Of a DNA stretch of 64,000 nt, positions 23,723 through 33,400 are shown piece by piece. The first letter of the stretch is position 1. The number at the start of each line of letters is the position of its first letter. Origin of the DNA: CAYHVK01 sp964360255. GTDB lineage: Bacteria > Bdellovibrionota > Bdellovibrionia > Bdellovibrionales > UBA1609. The stretch is taken from the NCBI GenBank assembly GCA_964360255.1, contig CAYHVK010000009.1, positions 62,001 to 126,000 of the forward strand, given 5' to 3'. The position numbers and the translations under genes are program-made. The notes beneath the pieces are model-generated. The model was not told where the DNA came from. It did no database searches and worked only from the letters and a program-made list of their open reading frames with translations.

Positions 23723-25549
23723 ATGAGTTTTTCGAAGGAATTCATAGAAAAAGTACGTGATGCTAATAACATCATCGATATTATTTCTGAATTCACGACT
23801 CTTAAACGGACTGGTTCTGGTTATATGGGCTGCTGCCCATTGCCGGGCCACAACGAGAAGAGTCCAAGCTTCAGCGTCTCTGAAGCGAAGCAGGTTTATC
23901 ACTGCTTTGGTTGCCAAAGAAAAGGCAATATTTTTACCGCTCTTCAAGAATTAAAGAATTACAGCTTTCCTGAAGCCATTGAGTATTTAGCTGATCGTGC
24001 GAACATTTCGATTCCCCGTGATGAAGCTAAGTCCACAATGACAATCGAAGCGAAGAGCACTAAAGAAACAATGCTCAAACTCAATAAAGCTGCCGCCGCG
24101 TATTATCATAATAATCTTCTCGACCTCTCGATGGATCACCCTGTTCGTCAGTACTGCGCTCGCCGTGGTCTCACTGAAGAGATCATTCGTAAGTTTCACA
24201 TCGGCTACGCCACAGACGAGTGGGAAGGTCTTCGCCGTCACTTGATGAATTTAAAAGCGCCGGTGCCACTTGCTGAAAAATTAGGTCTTCTTCGCCCTCG
24301 TAAAACCGGTGAAGGCAGTTACGATTTATTCCGCAATCGTTTGATGTTTCCTATTCAAAATCATAAAGAAGAATTTGTCGGCTTTGGCGGCCGCGTTCTT
24401 TCGGATGAAGACCAGCCGAAATATTTGAACAGCATTGAAAGTGAAGTTTTCTCTAAAGGCCAAACTTTTTACGGCTTTCATGAATCTTCAAAGCACATTC
24501 GTGCTGAAGAAGGCGTTCTGGTAGTTGAAGGTTACATGGATTTTCTCGCACTTTATGTGGCGGGTATTCAGAATGTGGTGGCCACTCTTGGTACAGCTTT
24601 AACAGCTTCACATGCGAAGTTACTCAAGCGTTCGACACATAACGTAGTTATTTTGTTTGATGGAGATGCGGCCGGACAGCGCGCGGCCGAACGCAGTTTG
24701 CCTATTCTTCTCGCGGAAGGACTCTTTGCTAAGGGGCTTACGCTCCCAGATGAGCTTGATCCGGATGAATTTGTCTCTGAAAAGGGAGCAAAAGCGCTTC
24801 AGTCGTTGATCAAACGAGCGCCGGAGCTTTTTCAGCTCGAATTAGATCGCTTTATGGTGACATACCGAGGCACAGCCGCTGATAAAATCGCGATTTTGGA
24901 TAAAGTTAAGCCTCTATTCGAATCTATTGCGGACTCGCGCCTTTATGACCTTTATGTAGCTGAACTCGCTCAAAGGTTATCTGTTGAACCTGGGTGGGTG
25001 GCAAAGAACTTGCCTAGGTCTTCGCAAAACACCCAAAATAGCCAAAATTCGCCTGCAGTAACCCCAAATAGGGCCACTTCTGTCATACAAGAAGGGTCTA
25101 AAATCAAACTGTTAGGGGCTCCCAAGGCGGAACTGTTTTTGCTTAATATAGCCTTGATGAAGGACAGTTACTTTGAGCAGATCTGGCAATCTGAAGTGGT
25201 CGATAAAATGACTCACCCAGGAGTGCAAGAGCTGTTCATGGCGGCAAATGAGTTTTATAGACAAAACTCAAATGAATTTGCTAAGTTAACGTCCTATTTA
25301 ATGACCCGAACTGCATCCTCAAACGAAGTGGGAATGCACTTAGGTGAACCGTTCATCTCAATGAGTGAAGAGGCGGTTGAGAAAATGATTACGGATTGCC
25401 GTAAGCAGATTGAAGATAAAAATACTCGTGTTATGACCCGTGAAATTGCGGCGAAAATGCGATTAGAGCCCGCAAGTGAGCAGATCAAAAAGTTGGAACA
25501 GATTGTGAATATTCGAAAGAGTTCTCGCAATCAGAATAATGGTAATTAG
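23723..25549 (+). CDS. dnaG: DNA primase
   Basis: A 608-residue primase that makes RNA primers for replication. The CHC2 zinc-binding domain is intact (Cys38, His43, then HCFGC with Cys61 and Cys64). The N-terminal RNA polymerase domain contains FRNRLMFPIQNHKEEFVGFGGRVL-type sequence. The TOPRIM metal-binding motifs VVEGYMDFL and LFDGDAAGQRA are present. The C-terminal helicase-binding region (about 430-608) is divergent and follows an Asn/Gln/Ser-rich linker. Length is normal for the family. It is followed 10 bases later by rpoD, whose ribosome site overlaps the dnaG end. Confidence 0.95.
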   Translation: MSFSKEFIEKVRDANNIIDIISEFTTLKRTGSGYMGCCPLPGHNEKSPSFSVSEAKQVYHCFGCQRKGNIFTALQELKNYSFPEAIEYLADRANISIPRDEAKSTMTIEAKSTKETMLKLNKAAAAYYHNNLLDLSMDHPVRQYCARRGLTEEIIRKFHIGYATDEWEGLRRHLMNLKAPVPLAEKLGLLRPRKTGEGSYDLFRNRLMFPIQNHKEEFVGFGGRVLSDEDQPKYLNSIESEVFSKGQTFYGFHESSKHIRAEEGVLVVEGYMDFLALYVAGIQNVVATLGTALTASHAKLLKRSTHNVVILFDGDAAGQRAAERSLPILLAEGLFAKGLTLPDELDPDEFVSEKGAKALQSLIKRAPELFQLELDRFMVTYRGTAADKIAILDKVKPLFESIADSRLYDLYVAELAQRLSVEPGWVAKNLPRSSQNTQNSQNSPAVTPNRATSVIQEGSKIKLLGAPKAELFLLNIALMKDSYFEQIWQSEVVDKMTHPGVQELFMAANEFYRQNSNEFAKLTSYLMTRTASSNEVGMHLGEPFISMSEEAVEKMITDCRKQIEDKNTRVMTREIAAKMRLEPASEQIKKLEQIVNIRKSSRNQNNGN

Positions 25550-25559
25550 GAGCAAATGA

Positions 25560-27413
25560 ATGACGTCTTCGAACAACAAAAGCGACACGACTATTGAGCA
25601 AACTGGCCTTCCTGTAAAGGAGCAGTCAAAGCTTATAGTTGAAGAAATACAGCGCTTTATCAAGCTTGCGAAAGACAAGGGCTCGGTCTCTATTGAAGAG
25701 ATCAATGAGCTTTTACCTGCAGAGATTACTGACGCCGGAGTGCTCGATCATTTCATGCAAGCACTTGAGGTGAATGGCGTAATTATTACCGACAACTCTG
25801 AAAATAAGAAAGACGACGAGAAAGAAGAAGGCTTCTTCCTCGATGAAGGCAATCGCGAAGATAAAGACGACGAAGACGAAGCAGAAGAAGATTCTGACCC
25901 TAAAGCGAACGACCCAGTTCGCTTGTATTTACGTAAAATGGGCTCTGTAGCGCTTCTCACTCGCGAAGGCGAAGTTGAAATCGCTCAGCGTATTGAAAAG
26001 GGTGAGCGCGAGATCGTTCGTGCCGTTCTTATGTCTCCAATCGGTTCACGTGAGATCATCGGTCTCGGTGAGCGTTTAGATCAAGGCCGTATCAAAGTTA
26101 AGGCCATCTTCAGAGGTCTTGAAGATGAAGAAACTCAATACGACGAAAAAGAATACATCGAAAAAATTCATGAATTGATCGGTCACGTAAAGAAATATGA
26201 AATCGCTTCTAAAGAGTATTTCGTAACTCTACGTAAAGCTGAGCGTGGCTCGAAAGAAGCCGCTGAGACGACGAAGTCACTTGAAGTGATCAACATCGAG
26301 CTGATGAAAGAGTTCGAAGAGATCAACTTCAACCGTAAGACGATCAACCGTATTGTTATTAAATTTAAAAATCTAGTGGGCCGTATGACGGTACTTCGTA
26401 AGCGCGTTCGTGAAGGTCTTCAGAAGACTTTCAGTAAAGACCTCGCTGACCTAGCTGCACGCTACAAGCGCGTTGAGAACTCTGACACTGAAATGCAGAA
26501 GCTCAACCGTGAAACAGGTCTCAACTTTAACTCTCTTCGTTTGCATTATGTAAATGCAACAGATGCTCAGCGCCGTATTGATCGCTTGCATGAAGAAACT
26601 GAAATGAACTTTGAATGGATTCGCGACACGAACACTCTCATCTGGAAAGGTGAGCGCGAAGCCGATAAAGCTAAAGCTGAACTCGTTGAAGCGAACTTAC
26701 GTCTCGTGGTTTCGATCGCGAAGAAGTACGCCAACCGTGGTCTTCAGTTCTTGGATTTGATCCAAGAAGGTAACATTGGTTTGATGAAAGCCGTTGATAA
26801 GTTCGAATATCGCCGTGGTTATAAGTTCTCTACTTATGCGACATGGTGGATTCGTCAGGCTATCACGCGCGCTATCGCCGATCAGGCACGTACTATTCGT
26901 GTACCGGTGCATATGATCGAAACGATCAACAAACTCGTTCGTACGTCACGCCTCTTGATTCAAGAGCTTGGCCGTGAACCGACGCCTGAAGAGTTAACTG
27001 AGAAAATGGACATGCCACTTGAAAAAGTGCGCAAAGTCCTCAAAATCGCAAAAGAGCCAATCTCTCTTGAAACACCAGTAGGTGAAGAAGATTCTCACTT
27101 AGGCGATTTCATCGAAGACAAAAACGTGATCAATCCGTCAGACGCGATTGTGAACTTGAACTTAGCAGAACAGACTCGTCGCGTACTGGCTACGCTCACG
27201 GCTCGTGAAGAAAAAGTTCTTCGTATGCGTTTCGGTATTGGTGAAGAGTCAGATCACACTCTTGAAGAAGTGGGACAAGACTTTAACGTGACTCGTGAAC
27301 GTATTCGTCAGATCGAAGCGAAAGCGCTTCGTAAACTTCGTCACCCAAGCCGCTCTGGCAAACTTAAGACCTTCATTGATTGGTCTTCAAGCAACGGTGG
27401 ATCAGACGTTTAA
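25560..27413 (+). CDS. rpoD: RNA polymerase primary sigma factor (sigma-70)
   Basis: A 617-residue housekeeping sigma factor. Region 1.1 (about residues 15-85) is followed by an acidic stretch, region 1.2 (DPVRLYLRKMGSVALLTREGE) and a large non-conserved region. Region 2 is canonical (ANLRLVVSIAKKYANRGLQF, DLIQEGNIGLMKAVDKFEY, FSTYATWWIRQAITRAIAD). Region 3 (TINKLVRTSRLL) and region 4 (LREEKVLRMRF-type, LEEVGQDFNVTRERIRQIE) complete it. The helix-turn-helix that reads -35 is standard, so consensus-like promoters are expected in this genome. ATG 25560 has AGGAG seven bases upstream; an overlapping ATG at 25556 leads to a short frame. A strong terminator follows. Confidence 0.97.
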   Translation: MTSSNNKSDTTIEQTGLPVKEQSKLIVEEIQRFIKLAKDKGSVSIEEINELLPAEITDAGVLDHFMQALEVNGVIITDNSENKKDDEKEEGFFLDEGNREDKDDEDEAEEDSDPKANDPVRLYLRKMGSVALLTREGEVEIAQRIEKGEREIVRAVLMSPIGSREIIGLGERLDQGRIKVKAIFRGLEDEETQYDEKEYIEKIHELIGHVKKYEIASKEYFVTLRKAERGSKEAAETTKSLEVINIELMKEFEEINFNRKTINRIVIKFKNLVGRMTVLRKRVREGLQKTFSKDLADLAARYKRVENSDTEMQKLNRETGLNFNSLRLHYVNATDAQRRIDRLHEETEMNFEWIRDTNTLIWKGEREADKAKAELVEANLRLVVSIAKKYANRGLQFLDLIQEGNIGLMKAVDKFEYRRGYKFSTYATWWIRQAITRAIADQARTIRVPVHMIETINKLVRTSRLLIQELGREPTPEELTEKMDMPLEKVRKVLKIAKEPISLETPVGEEDSHLGDFIEDKNVINPSDAIVNLNLAEQTRRVLATLTAREEKVLRMRFGIGEESDHTLEEVGQDFNVTRERIRQIEAKALRKLRHPSRSGKLKTFIDWSSSNGGSDV

Positions 27414-27421
27414 AGATAATA

Positions 27422-27451
27422 AAAAAGCCGGGTCTTTCGAGCCGGCTTTTT
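27422..27451 (+). terminator. Intrinsic terminator after rpoD
   Basis: AAAAAGCCGG and CCGGCTTTTT form a 10-bp stem with a 10-base loop, starting eight bases after the rpoD stop. The stem ends in a T-run, a textbook Rho-independent terminator. The A-rich 5' side may let it serve the converging RRM gene as well. Confidence 0.92.
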
Positions 27452-27477
27452 AGTTTTAAGAATAAATTTTTTAAAGA

Positions 27478-27759
27478 TTAGTAGCGGCTGCCAGATGAGC
27501 GGTTTTCACGTGGGGCCATTGGCTTCGCCTCGCTCACATTCATCGCACGGCCATCCATTTGTGTGCCGTTAAAGCGCGTGATTGCAGCAGCGGCTTCGCT
27601 GTCAGTCGACATTTCAACAAAAGCAAAGCCTTTGCTGCGACCTGAATCGCGATCCATAATAACTTTTGCTGATTGGACGGATCCACACTCAGAAAAAGCG
27701 TCGTTGAGAGATTGATCGTTGGCGGAATATGGGAGATTTCCCACATATAATTTTTTACT
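27478..27759 (-). CDS. RRM-domain RNA-binding protein
   Basis: A 93-residue single RNA-recognition-motif protein. The start is ATG 27759 with GGAGGT upstream; a longer in-frame start lacks a ribosome site. RNP2 is LYVGNL and RNP1 is KGFAFVEM, with the aromatic residues that stack on RNA. The tail is basic and Ser/Arg/Asn-rich (PRENRSSGSRY). Proteins of this type in bacteria are often linked to cold response or post-transcriptional control. A second, divergent RRM gene lies 0.8 kb away. It converges on rpoD and may share its terminator. Confidence 0.92.
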   Translation of the reverse strand, partial: SKKLYVGNLPYSANDQSLNDAFSECGSVQSAKVIMDRDSGRSKGFAFVEMSTDSEAAAAITRFNGTQMDGRAMNVSEAKPMAPRENRSSGSRY

Positions 27760-27961
27760 CATAATACCTCCAAAAGGCTTGAGCGCTATTTCAGAGGTGA
27801 TGAACAGAATGGACACGAACTCGTAACTAGCATTAACTTGAAATGAGTTTACTCTAGTTTGAATGTTTCACCTAAGAATTTGCGCTTTTAGTAGCTGCCA
27901 ATGACAAATTTATTCAAATCGAAGACCGCTGATCTCAAGTCGTCACAGTAGGTTTTAAAGC

Positions 27962-28429
27962 TCAATGCAAGAAAGTCTGGCCAATCGGTGCAGCGAGTAT
28001 CTCGTCATTGGTCGCATCTCTGGCGTCGAGAGTTAGAATTTCAAAAATCAAATCTTGTCCGGCAAGTGGATGATTCCCATCGAGAGTTACAGTGTCAGAT
28101 GAAAATTCAATGACCCTCATTTGAGTGCGGACTCCATTTTTCATAACAAAAACCTGTTCATCTATTTTAAGAGGAGAATTAAGATTGGAGTCTTCTATAA
28201 ACCGAGTCAAAACTAGTTTTGGGTCATAAAGGCCGTAAGCATCCTGAGCAGGAATTGAAATACTTCGAGTCTCGCCTTTTTTAATTCCTCGAAGGCCTTC
28301 TGAGAGCGCGCGAAGTGGTAAATTTGAGTGATCAGGGTCAAGTAATACATCGCGAACAATTGTCGAACTGATGAGTCGACCCATTCGATTTTTAACATTG
28401 CAGTGATAAGAGATGATTTGAATAGGCAT
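27962..28429 (-). CDS. SlyD-like FKBP-type peptidyl-prolyl isomerase
   Basis: A 155-residue protein of the SlyD/FKBP branch, acting as a prolyl isomerase and chaperone. The FKBP half-domains are recognisable around ALSEGLRGIKKGETRSISIP and QDAYGLYDP. The inserted IF-like flap lies between VFVMKNGVRTQMRV and VTLDGNHPLAGQDLIFEI, the signature of SlyD-type proteins. No His-rich metal tail is present, so the nickel role of E. coli SlyD is unlikely. The gene diverges from the second RRM gene. Confidence 0.87.
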   Translation of the reverse strand: MPIQIISYHCNVKNRMGRLISSTIVRDVLLDPDHSNLPLRALSEGLRGIKKGETRSISIPAQDAYGLYDPKLVLTRFIEDSNLNSPLKIDEQVFVMKNGVRTQMRVIEFSSDTVTLDGNHPLAGQDLIFEILTLDARDATNDEILAAPIGQTFLH

Positions 28430-28530
28430 ATAAGAGCTCTACGCTTGATAAGGCGCTTAGTACACTTAATCTCCCTTTCTGACGGGAGATGTGTTAAGAT
28501 AAGTTTCACTTCTTTACCCGCGAGGTTATC

Positions 28531-28872
28531 TTGGCTTTTAAACTTTTTGTTAGAGACTTTAATCCGCTTACAAATCTCAACGATCTAGAAAATTTATTTT
28601 CAGAAATTGGAACAGTAAAAAAAGTGGTTTTTAAAGAAAGAGAGTCGAATGGAGTGCAGCGTAAGGTTGCTTACATCGAAATGTCATCTGACGTAGAAGC
28701 TAGTAATTGCATCGAACGCATCCATGGAATGAAATCAGACGGTTATACATTAACTGTAACTGCAGACAAAGCTCACGTACCTAATCCGAATTTTTCATAT
28801 AAACAGCCAGCCTATGTGGCCCGACCCGCTAAATCTAAAATGCAGCCCAATAAGTCTCTGCCCAATAAGTAA
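28531..28872 (+). CDS. Divergent RRM-domain protein
   Basis: A 113-residue protein with one RNA-recognition motif starting at TTG 28531, with GAGG four bases upstream. RNP2 is KLFVRDF. The RNP1 position reads RKVAYIEM, so the usual Gly-Phe start of RNP1 is replaced (family pattern KGFAFVEM as in the neighbour). RNA affinity or specificity may therefore differ. The C-terminus is basic and Pro/Asn/Lys-rich. The two RRM genes flank the SlyD-like gene. Confidence 0.85.
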   Translation: MAFKLFVRDFNPLTNLNDLENLFSEIGTVKKVVFKERESNGVQRKVAYIEMSSDVEASNCIERIHGMKSDGYTLTVTADKAHVPNPNFSYKQPAYVARPAKSKMQPNKSLPNK

Positions 28873-28918
28873 AGATCCCTGAAGCTTAATCAAAAAAAAT
28901 ACTGTTAAAGCCCGTCTT

Positions 28919-28937
28919 ACGCCTTGAAAAGAGGCGT
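28919..28937. terminator. Short hairpin after the second RRM gene
   Basis: ACGCCT and AGGCGT pair around a 7-base loop, followed by TTTCATT. It is weakly terminator-like and lies 47 bases after the RRM stop. Confidence 0.4.
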
Positions 28938-29048
28938 TTCATTATGACTAAGGCCTTATCTAGAGCTGTCTGAGCTTGATATTTATCAACATTTTTCATC
29001 CTTTTAAGCTGGGTATCGTCTTGACCGATAAGACTTAAGGGGGCGAAT

Positions 29049-30140
29049 TTGCCGCGGATTTTTGGATTATTCATTTTTATTCAGATTACTGTGATGGGCT
29101 TAGTTTTAGCGAACGATCGAATTCATATCGTTGTTCCTGAAGAAACGCTTTCGCAGATTGCACGCCTTTATTATTCGATTCCGATTTACGGTCCCCAAGG
29201 TTCACTTCAGCTTATTTTACGGCTGAATCCAGAAATTAAAAATAAACATCGAATTTACCCAAGACAAAAAATTCTTATTCGTGACGGAACCGAGCTAGAG
29301 CGATCCGTGGCTGAAGAAGCGGTAGCACTGGTAGTTGAGCCGATGGCTGTTACACCAGCCGATGCACAACCTGCTGTCGTGACGACTCCTGCGGTAAAAC
29401 CGCTACAGGTACAAGTATCAGAGGCATCATTAGTTCCGCCGGCTATTCAAAAAGTCGTACCGCCGACAACTGATGCTACGGGCTTTAATCGACACTCAAG
29501 TGTTTCTACAAATATTGGTTTTAGTTTTCTAGCCCTCGACGGTTATGATCCGGATGACGGAACTTCTGGTCATATTCTCTCGAAGCTGACCCCGGCTGTA
29601 GAAGTGGCCTGGAATCAGTTTTGGTCATCGAAATTGGCGACGAAGTTATTTCTGCGCACAAGACGAATTGAATTCGAGCCAGAATCTTCATCGACAGTAT
29701 CGATCAAAAACTCGTCTATAACGAATTCGACTTTTGGAATCGGCGTTTCGCGCTCACTTAGCTCGCGCTGGCTCAGCCACTTCAATTTAGGTATGGCTCA
29801 AGCGCTTTTCTACCGTGCGACAGCAGCCTCAACACTTGAAATCAATCAGAAGCCAGTATTGAAAGTATCGGCCGCTGCCGAATACGAAGTTCTTGATTTA
29901 AGCCCGTTTAAAATCGCGGCATCAGGCGGTTTATCGTATTGGTCAGGTTCATCGTATGACAATTACTCAATCAAAGCGGGCTTCGGTTATCACGCTCGTT
30001 TGACAATGAAACAGACAATGAAGTTTTACGAATTGCTTTGCGGAATTGGTTATAGCCAGCGTCGCCAAGACACATCGATTTTAGAGTTAACAGAAAAAGA
30101 AGTCGGTCTCGATTGCGGTCTCGCATGGGAGCTGAAATGA
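29049..30140 (+). CDS. Secreted LysM protein with C-terminal beta-rich domain
   Basis: A 363-residue exported protein starting at TTG 29049, with AAGGGGG upstream. Signal peptide (FGLFIFIQITVMGLVLA), then a LysM-like peptidoglycan-binding domain at about 22-77 (IHIVVPEETLSQIARLYY ... RIYPRQKILIRD) and a Val/Pro/Ala linker to about 150. About 210 residues of alternating hydrophobic strands follow, resembling an outer-membrane barrel or solenoid. It opens the second fibre operon: its stop overlaps the ATG of the lipoprotein gene, which precedes the 1218-residue fibre. It could tie the fibre complex to the cell wall and outer membrane; this role is inferred from context and domains. Confidence 0.75.
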   Translation: MPRIFGLFIFIQITVMGLVLANDRIHIVVPEETLSQIARLYYSIPIYGPQGSLQLILRLNPEIKNKHRIYPRQKILIRDGTELERSVAEEAVALVVEPMAVTPADAQPAVVTTPAVKPLQVQVSEASLVPPAIQKVVPPTTDATGFNRHSSVSTNIGFSFLALDGYDPDDGTSGHILSKLTPAVEVAWNQFWSSKLATKLFLRTRRIEFEPESSSTVSIKNSSITNSTFGIGVSRSLSSRWLSHFNLGMAQALFYRATAASTLEINQKPVLKVSAAAEYEVLDLSPFKIAASGGLSYWSGSSYDNYSIKAGFGYHARLTMKQTMKFYELLCGIGYSQRRQDTSILELTEKEVGLDCGLAWELK

Positions 30141-30475
30141 AAAAAATAATTCGTTTTGTCATTTGGTCTCTATCATTCACATTTTATATTTTTACATCGG
30201 CAGTTTTATTAACTGGCTGTAGCAATCCGTTCGGCGGCGATAAATCAAAAATTGATTCTGGTCATGCTCCCGGTATCGATACAGTGGCGGATTTGCCATC
30301 GTCGAACGGAAGCGAGTTCGTCAATATGTCATCGCAATCGGTTTTAACAAACGGCGGGCGTTTTCGCGTGAGCGCCAGCGTAGGTAGTACGACGAATGAA
30401 GTAAAAATGGTTACAACTTCGCGCGGTTACAAAATCTACTCGAATATTCAGGGTGACCTGATCTCTGAAGAATAA
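30137..30475 (+). CDS. Lipoprotein partner of fibre 2
   Basis: A 112-residue lipoprotein starting at ATG 30137 (ATGA overlap with the LysM gene, GGAG upstream). The signal is MKKIIRFVIW and the lipobox LLTGC. The mature chain has a disordered Gly/Ser/Asp start and a beta-like end (GGRFRVSASVGS, EVKMVTTSRGYKIYSN). This ending resembles the 81-residue lipoprotein of fibre module 1, and the gene order lipoprotein-then-fibre is the same. It is probably a dedicated accessory of the fibre, for example an outer-membrane anchor or periplasmic assembly factor (inference). Confidence 0.75.
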   Translation: MKKIIRFVIWSLSFTFYIFTSAVLLTGCSNPFGGDKSKIDSGHAPGIDTVADLPSSNGSEFVNMSSQSVLTNGGRFRVSASVGSTTNEVKMVTTSRGYKIYSNIQGDLISEE

Positions 30476-30485
30476 AGAGGGACTT

Positions 30486-33400
30486 ATGCAGAAAATTATT
30501 TTGAGTTTATTAATTGGTCTTTTCGGTTCGTCGGTTTGGGCGGCTCCGAGTATCGTGTATCACGGACGTTTACTTAACTCTTCGAACGTTCCTGTAACTG
30601 GCAGTGTGAATTTTAAAATTCAAGTTCTCTCGCCAGGTGCAGAAGAATGCATTCTTTGGGAAGAAACTCAAACCCAGACTCTTGCATCTGGAGTCTTTTC
30701 ATTATCCCTCAACGGCAGTGCCAGCACTCGTACTGATGCAGGTGCACACAGTTTCATCGAAGTATTTTCAAACCGAAAAATTTTCAGCGTTGGTGCTCCT
30801 AGCTGTGCCCCAACTTATAGCTCGTACACGCCGAGTTCCACTCACGCGCGTATTTTAAAAGTTTCATTTAATGACGGTAGTTTTATGGGTTGGGAGGACG
30901 CTCCTGATCAAGCGATCAATTATGCTCCGAAAGCGTTAGATAGCTATAGCGTGGGCGGATACCCAGCAAGTTCGGTGATGCGTTTTGCCGAATCAAGTGG
31001 AGCGTTGGTTAGCGCAGCCACTTTTGATCAAGCTGATTATGACGAACTCGTAAATTTACTTGAAGGCGATAGTACTCAGTATCTGACCAAATCTACGACC
31101 GAAGGGACGGCGTTGCCAGTTTTGACGGGCAATCCAGCCACGTTGGCCGCCGGAAAAATTTGGTATGAGGCCGGCGAAATTAAATACTATGACGCCGTAT
31201 CAAGCACTGTGAAAACAATCGGATCGGGGAGCGTTTCTTCAAGCGGTAACAATGTAACGAGTGGAATGCTTGTCGGTACGACGACAAATTATGATCTTAG
31301 GTTGATTACTAATAACTCGACTCGCATGACAATTGATACCGCTGGTAAGATCGGTATCGGAACCACGGCGCCAACTTCGCAATTGCATACCGTTACGACA
31401 ATGACACCGGTATCGGGCAGTTCACACGGTCATCATTTCGCGACCACTTATAATCCGGCCAGTGCTCCGGCGGTTACAACTTATGCCAATGGTATCTACT
31501 CAGGTTTAGTAACGGCCGGTGCACAAGATTTGACAGGGGCTTCGCTTACGGCAGTCCGTAGTGAAGCAACGCACTCAACGAGCAGTAATATTTCTGTGGT
31601 GAGTGGCGTGAATGCTAAAGCTAACAACAACAATACCGGAACGGTCGCGCAGGCAAATGGTGCAGCGGGTTCCGTCAATAATCTCGTGGGCGGCACAATT
31701 ACGAATGCCTATGGTATCAACGGTGCCATCACGAACGCCGGATCAGGAAATATCACATCCGGCATAGCGAACTATGCGAATGTAAGTAATACCGGCACAG
31801 GCACAATCAGTTCGGGCTATGGTTTTTACGCTTCTCCACCAGCCAATTCAGGTGGTGGTGATCTCACAAGTTACTACGGTTTGTATATTGCGACGCCAAC
31901 GGCTGCGACCAATAATTACGGTGTCTACTCTCAAGGTGGAACGAACTATTTCGGTGGCAACGTAGGTCTTGGCACTACGGCGCCAGGCTCAAAACTGACT
32001 GTTGCTGGAGGCACTCCAGAGGCGACTGTCGTAGCAACTGGCGATAACAGCGTCACTCTTTTTGGAGCTGGTAATACTTACTTTCAAGGACGTGATGTCA
32101 CAAACAATATCGAATTTATTATGGGAACCAGCACCGGACTTGAAGCCTTCGCTGGCAGTATGAGCGCACATGATTTTTCTTTACGGACTGGTAATACGAC
32201 TCGTGTAATGATCAAAAACAGCGGCAACGTCGGTATCGGTACGACAGCACCAACAGCTCCGTTTCACGTTGCTGGAGGTGGATCACCAGGAAAGCTTATG
32301 GTGCTCGGCGACGGCGCTAACTTGAACGGCTACATTGATATGATGGTCGCTCGCGGTTTTGTCGGGTACTCCGGCAGCACCGGAAACACCGTTCTTCAAG
32401 GTGGCGGTGGTAAAGGTATTCTTCTCAATGTGAATAATGCCACTTTTGGTTCAGGCACGGCAATGGCGATTGACAGTACTGGCAAGGTCGGCGTCGGCAC
32501 AACAGCTCCGGGTGTAATTTTGGATATCGCCGGACAATCCACTCTCGTTCGCGGGACCGGAACTACGCCAGGTGAAATTCGTTTAGGGCCAGGGCCGACA
32601 ACCGGATCAAACTATGTCGGTTTTAAAGGACCGAGTGCAAACCCAGGTGCTAGCGTTCTTTGGCAACTGCCGAGTGCTGACGGAACAAACGGTCAGCTTC
32701 TGACGACAAACGGCTCGGGTGTGCTTTCTTGGTCTTCGGTGGCGGGTGCCGGTTCTTCGCAGGCTTCATCAACAAATTTTATTTTTAATACCAACTCCGA
32801 CAACTCTGGCTCGGATGGTGGAGTGAGCTTTCAGAATAACGGTGCGGATTTGATGACGGTTTCAGATACAGGCGATACCACAATCACCAGTGCCGGAAGC
32901 TCAGCTTTTAGCATTGGCCCAAATGGTGCGACGAATCCGACTTTAAATATTGATGCTAGCACCGTGAGTGCAGTGACCGGCTTAAATATTACCAGCGGTG
33001 CAGCCGGTAGCGGAGTCACAGTTCAAGCCACTTCTACGGGCGCTAATGAAAGTCTGGTGATTCGCTCTAAAGGAACGGGGGCTTTAACTTTAGGCACAAA
33101 CACCTCTGGGGGCTCTGGCATTATATTACAAAATGCCACCAGCAACCGATTAACAGTGGGTGCAGCAACATACAATTTTACTCCTGGGCCAGCCGGTGCC
33201 ACCGCCGCGCGATTCAGTTACACAGGAGCCACCGACAGCAGCATGACGGCCGGTACAGAAGCCAATAACGTTTATTTTAACCTTGGTCAGACGCGTACGC
33301 ATAATGCGGGGGCCATTACTTTACAGCGCGATTTTAGAATCGTTGGGGCCACTCATGCTTTTGGCGGAGCCAGCACGGTCAGCGATGCGGCCACTTTTGC

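Noticed and set aside
28886..29074. 62-residue minus-strand frame between the second RRM gene and the LysM gene
   Set aside because: It overlaps the LysM gene start and its ribosome site, contains a hairpin, and has no ribosome site or recognisable motif of its own.
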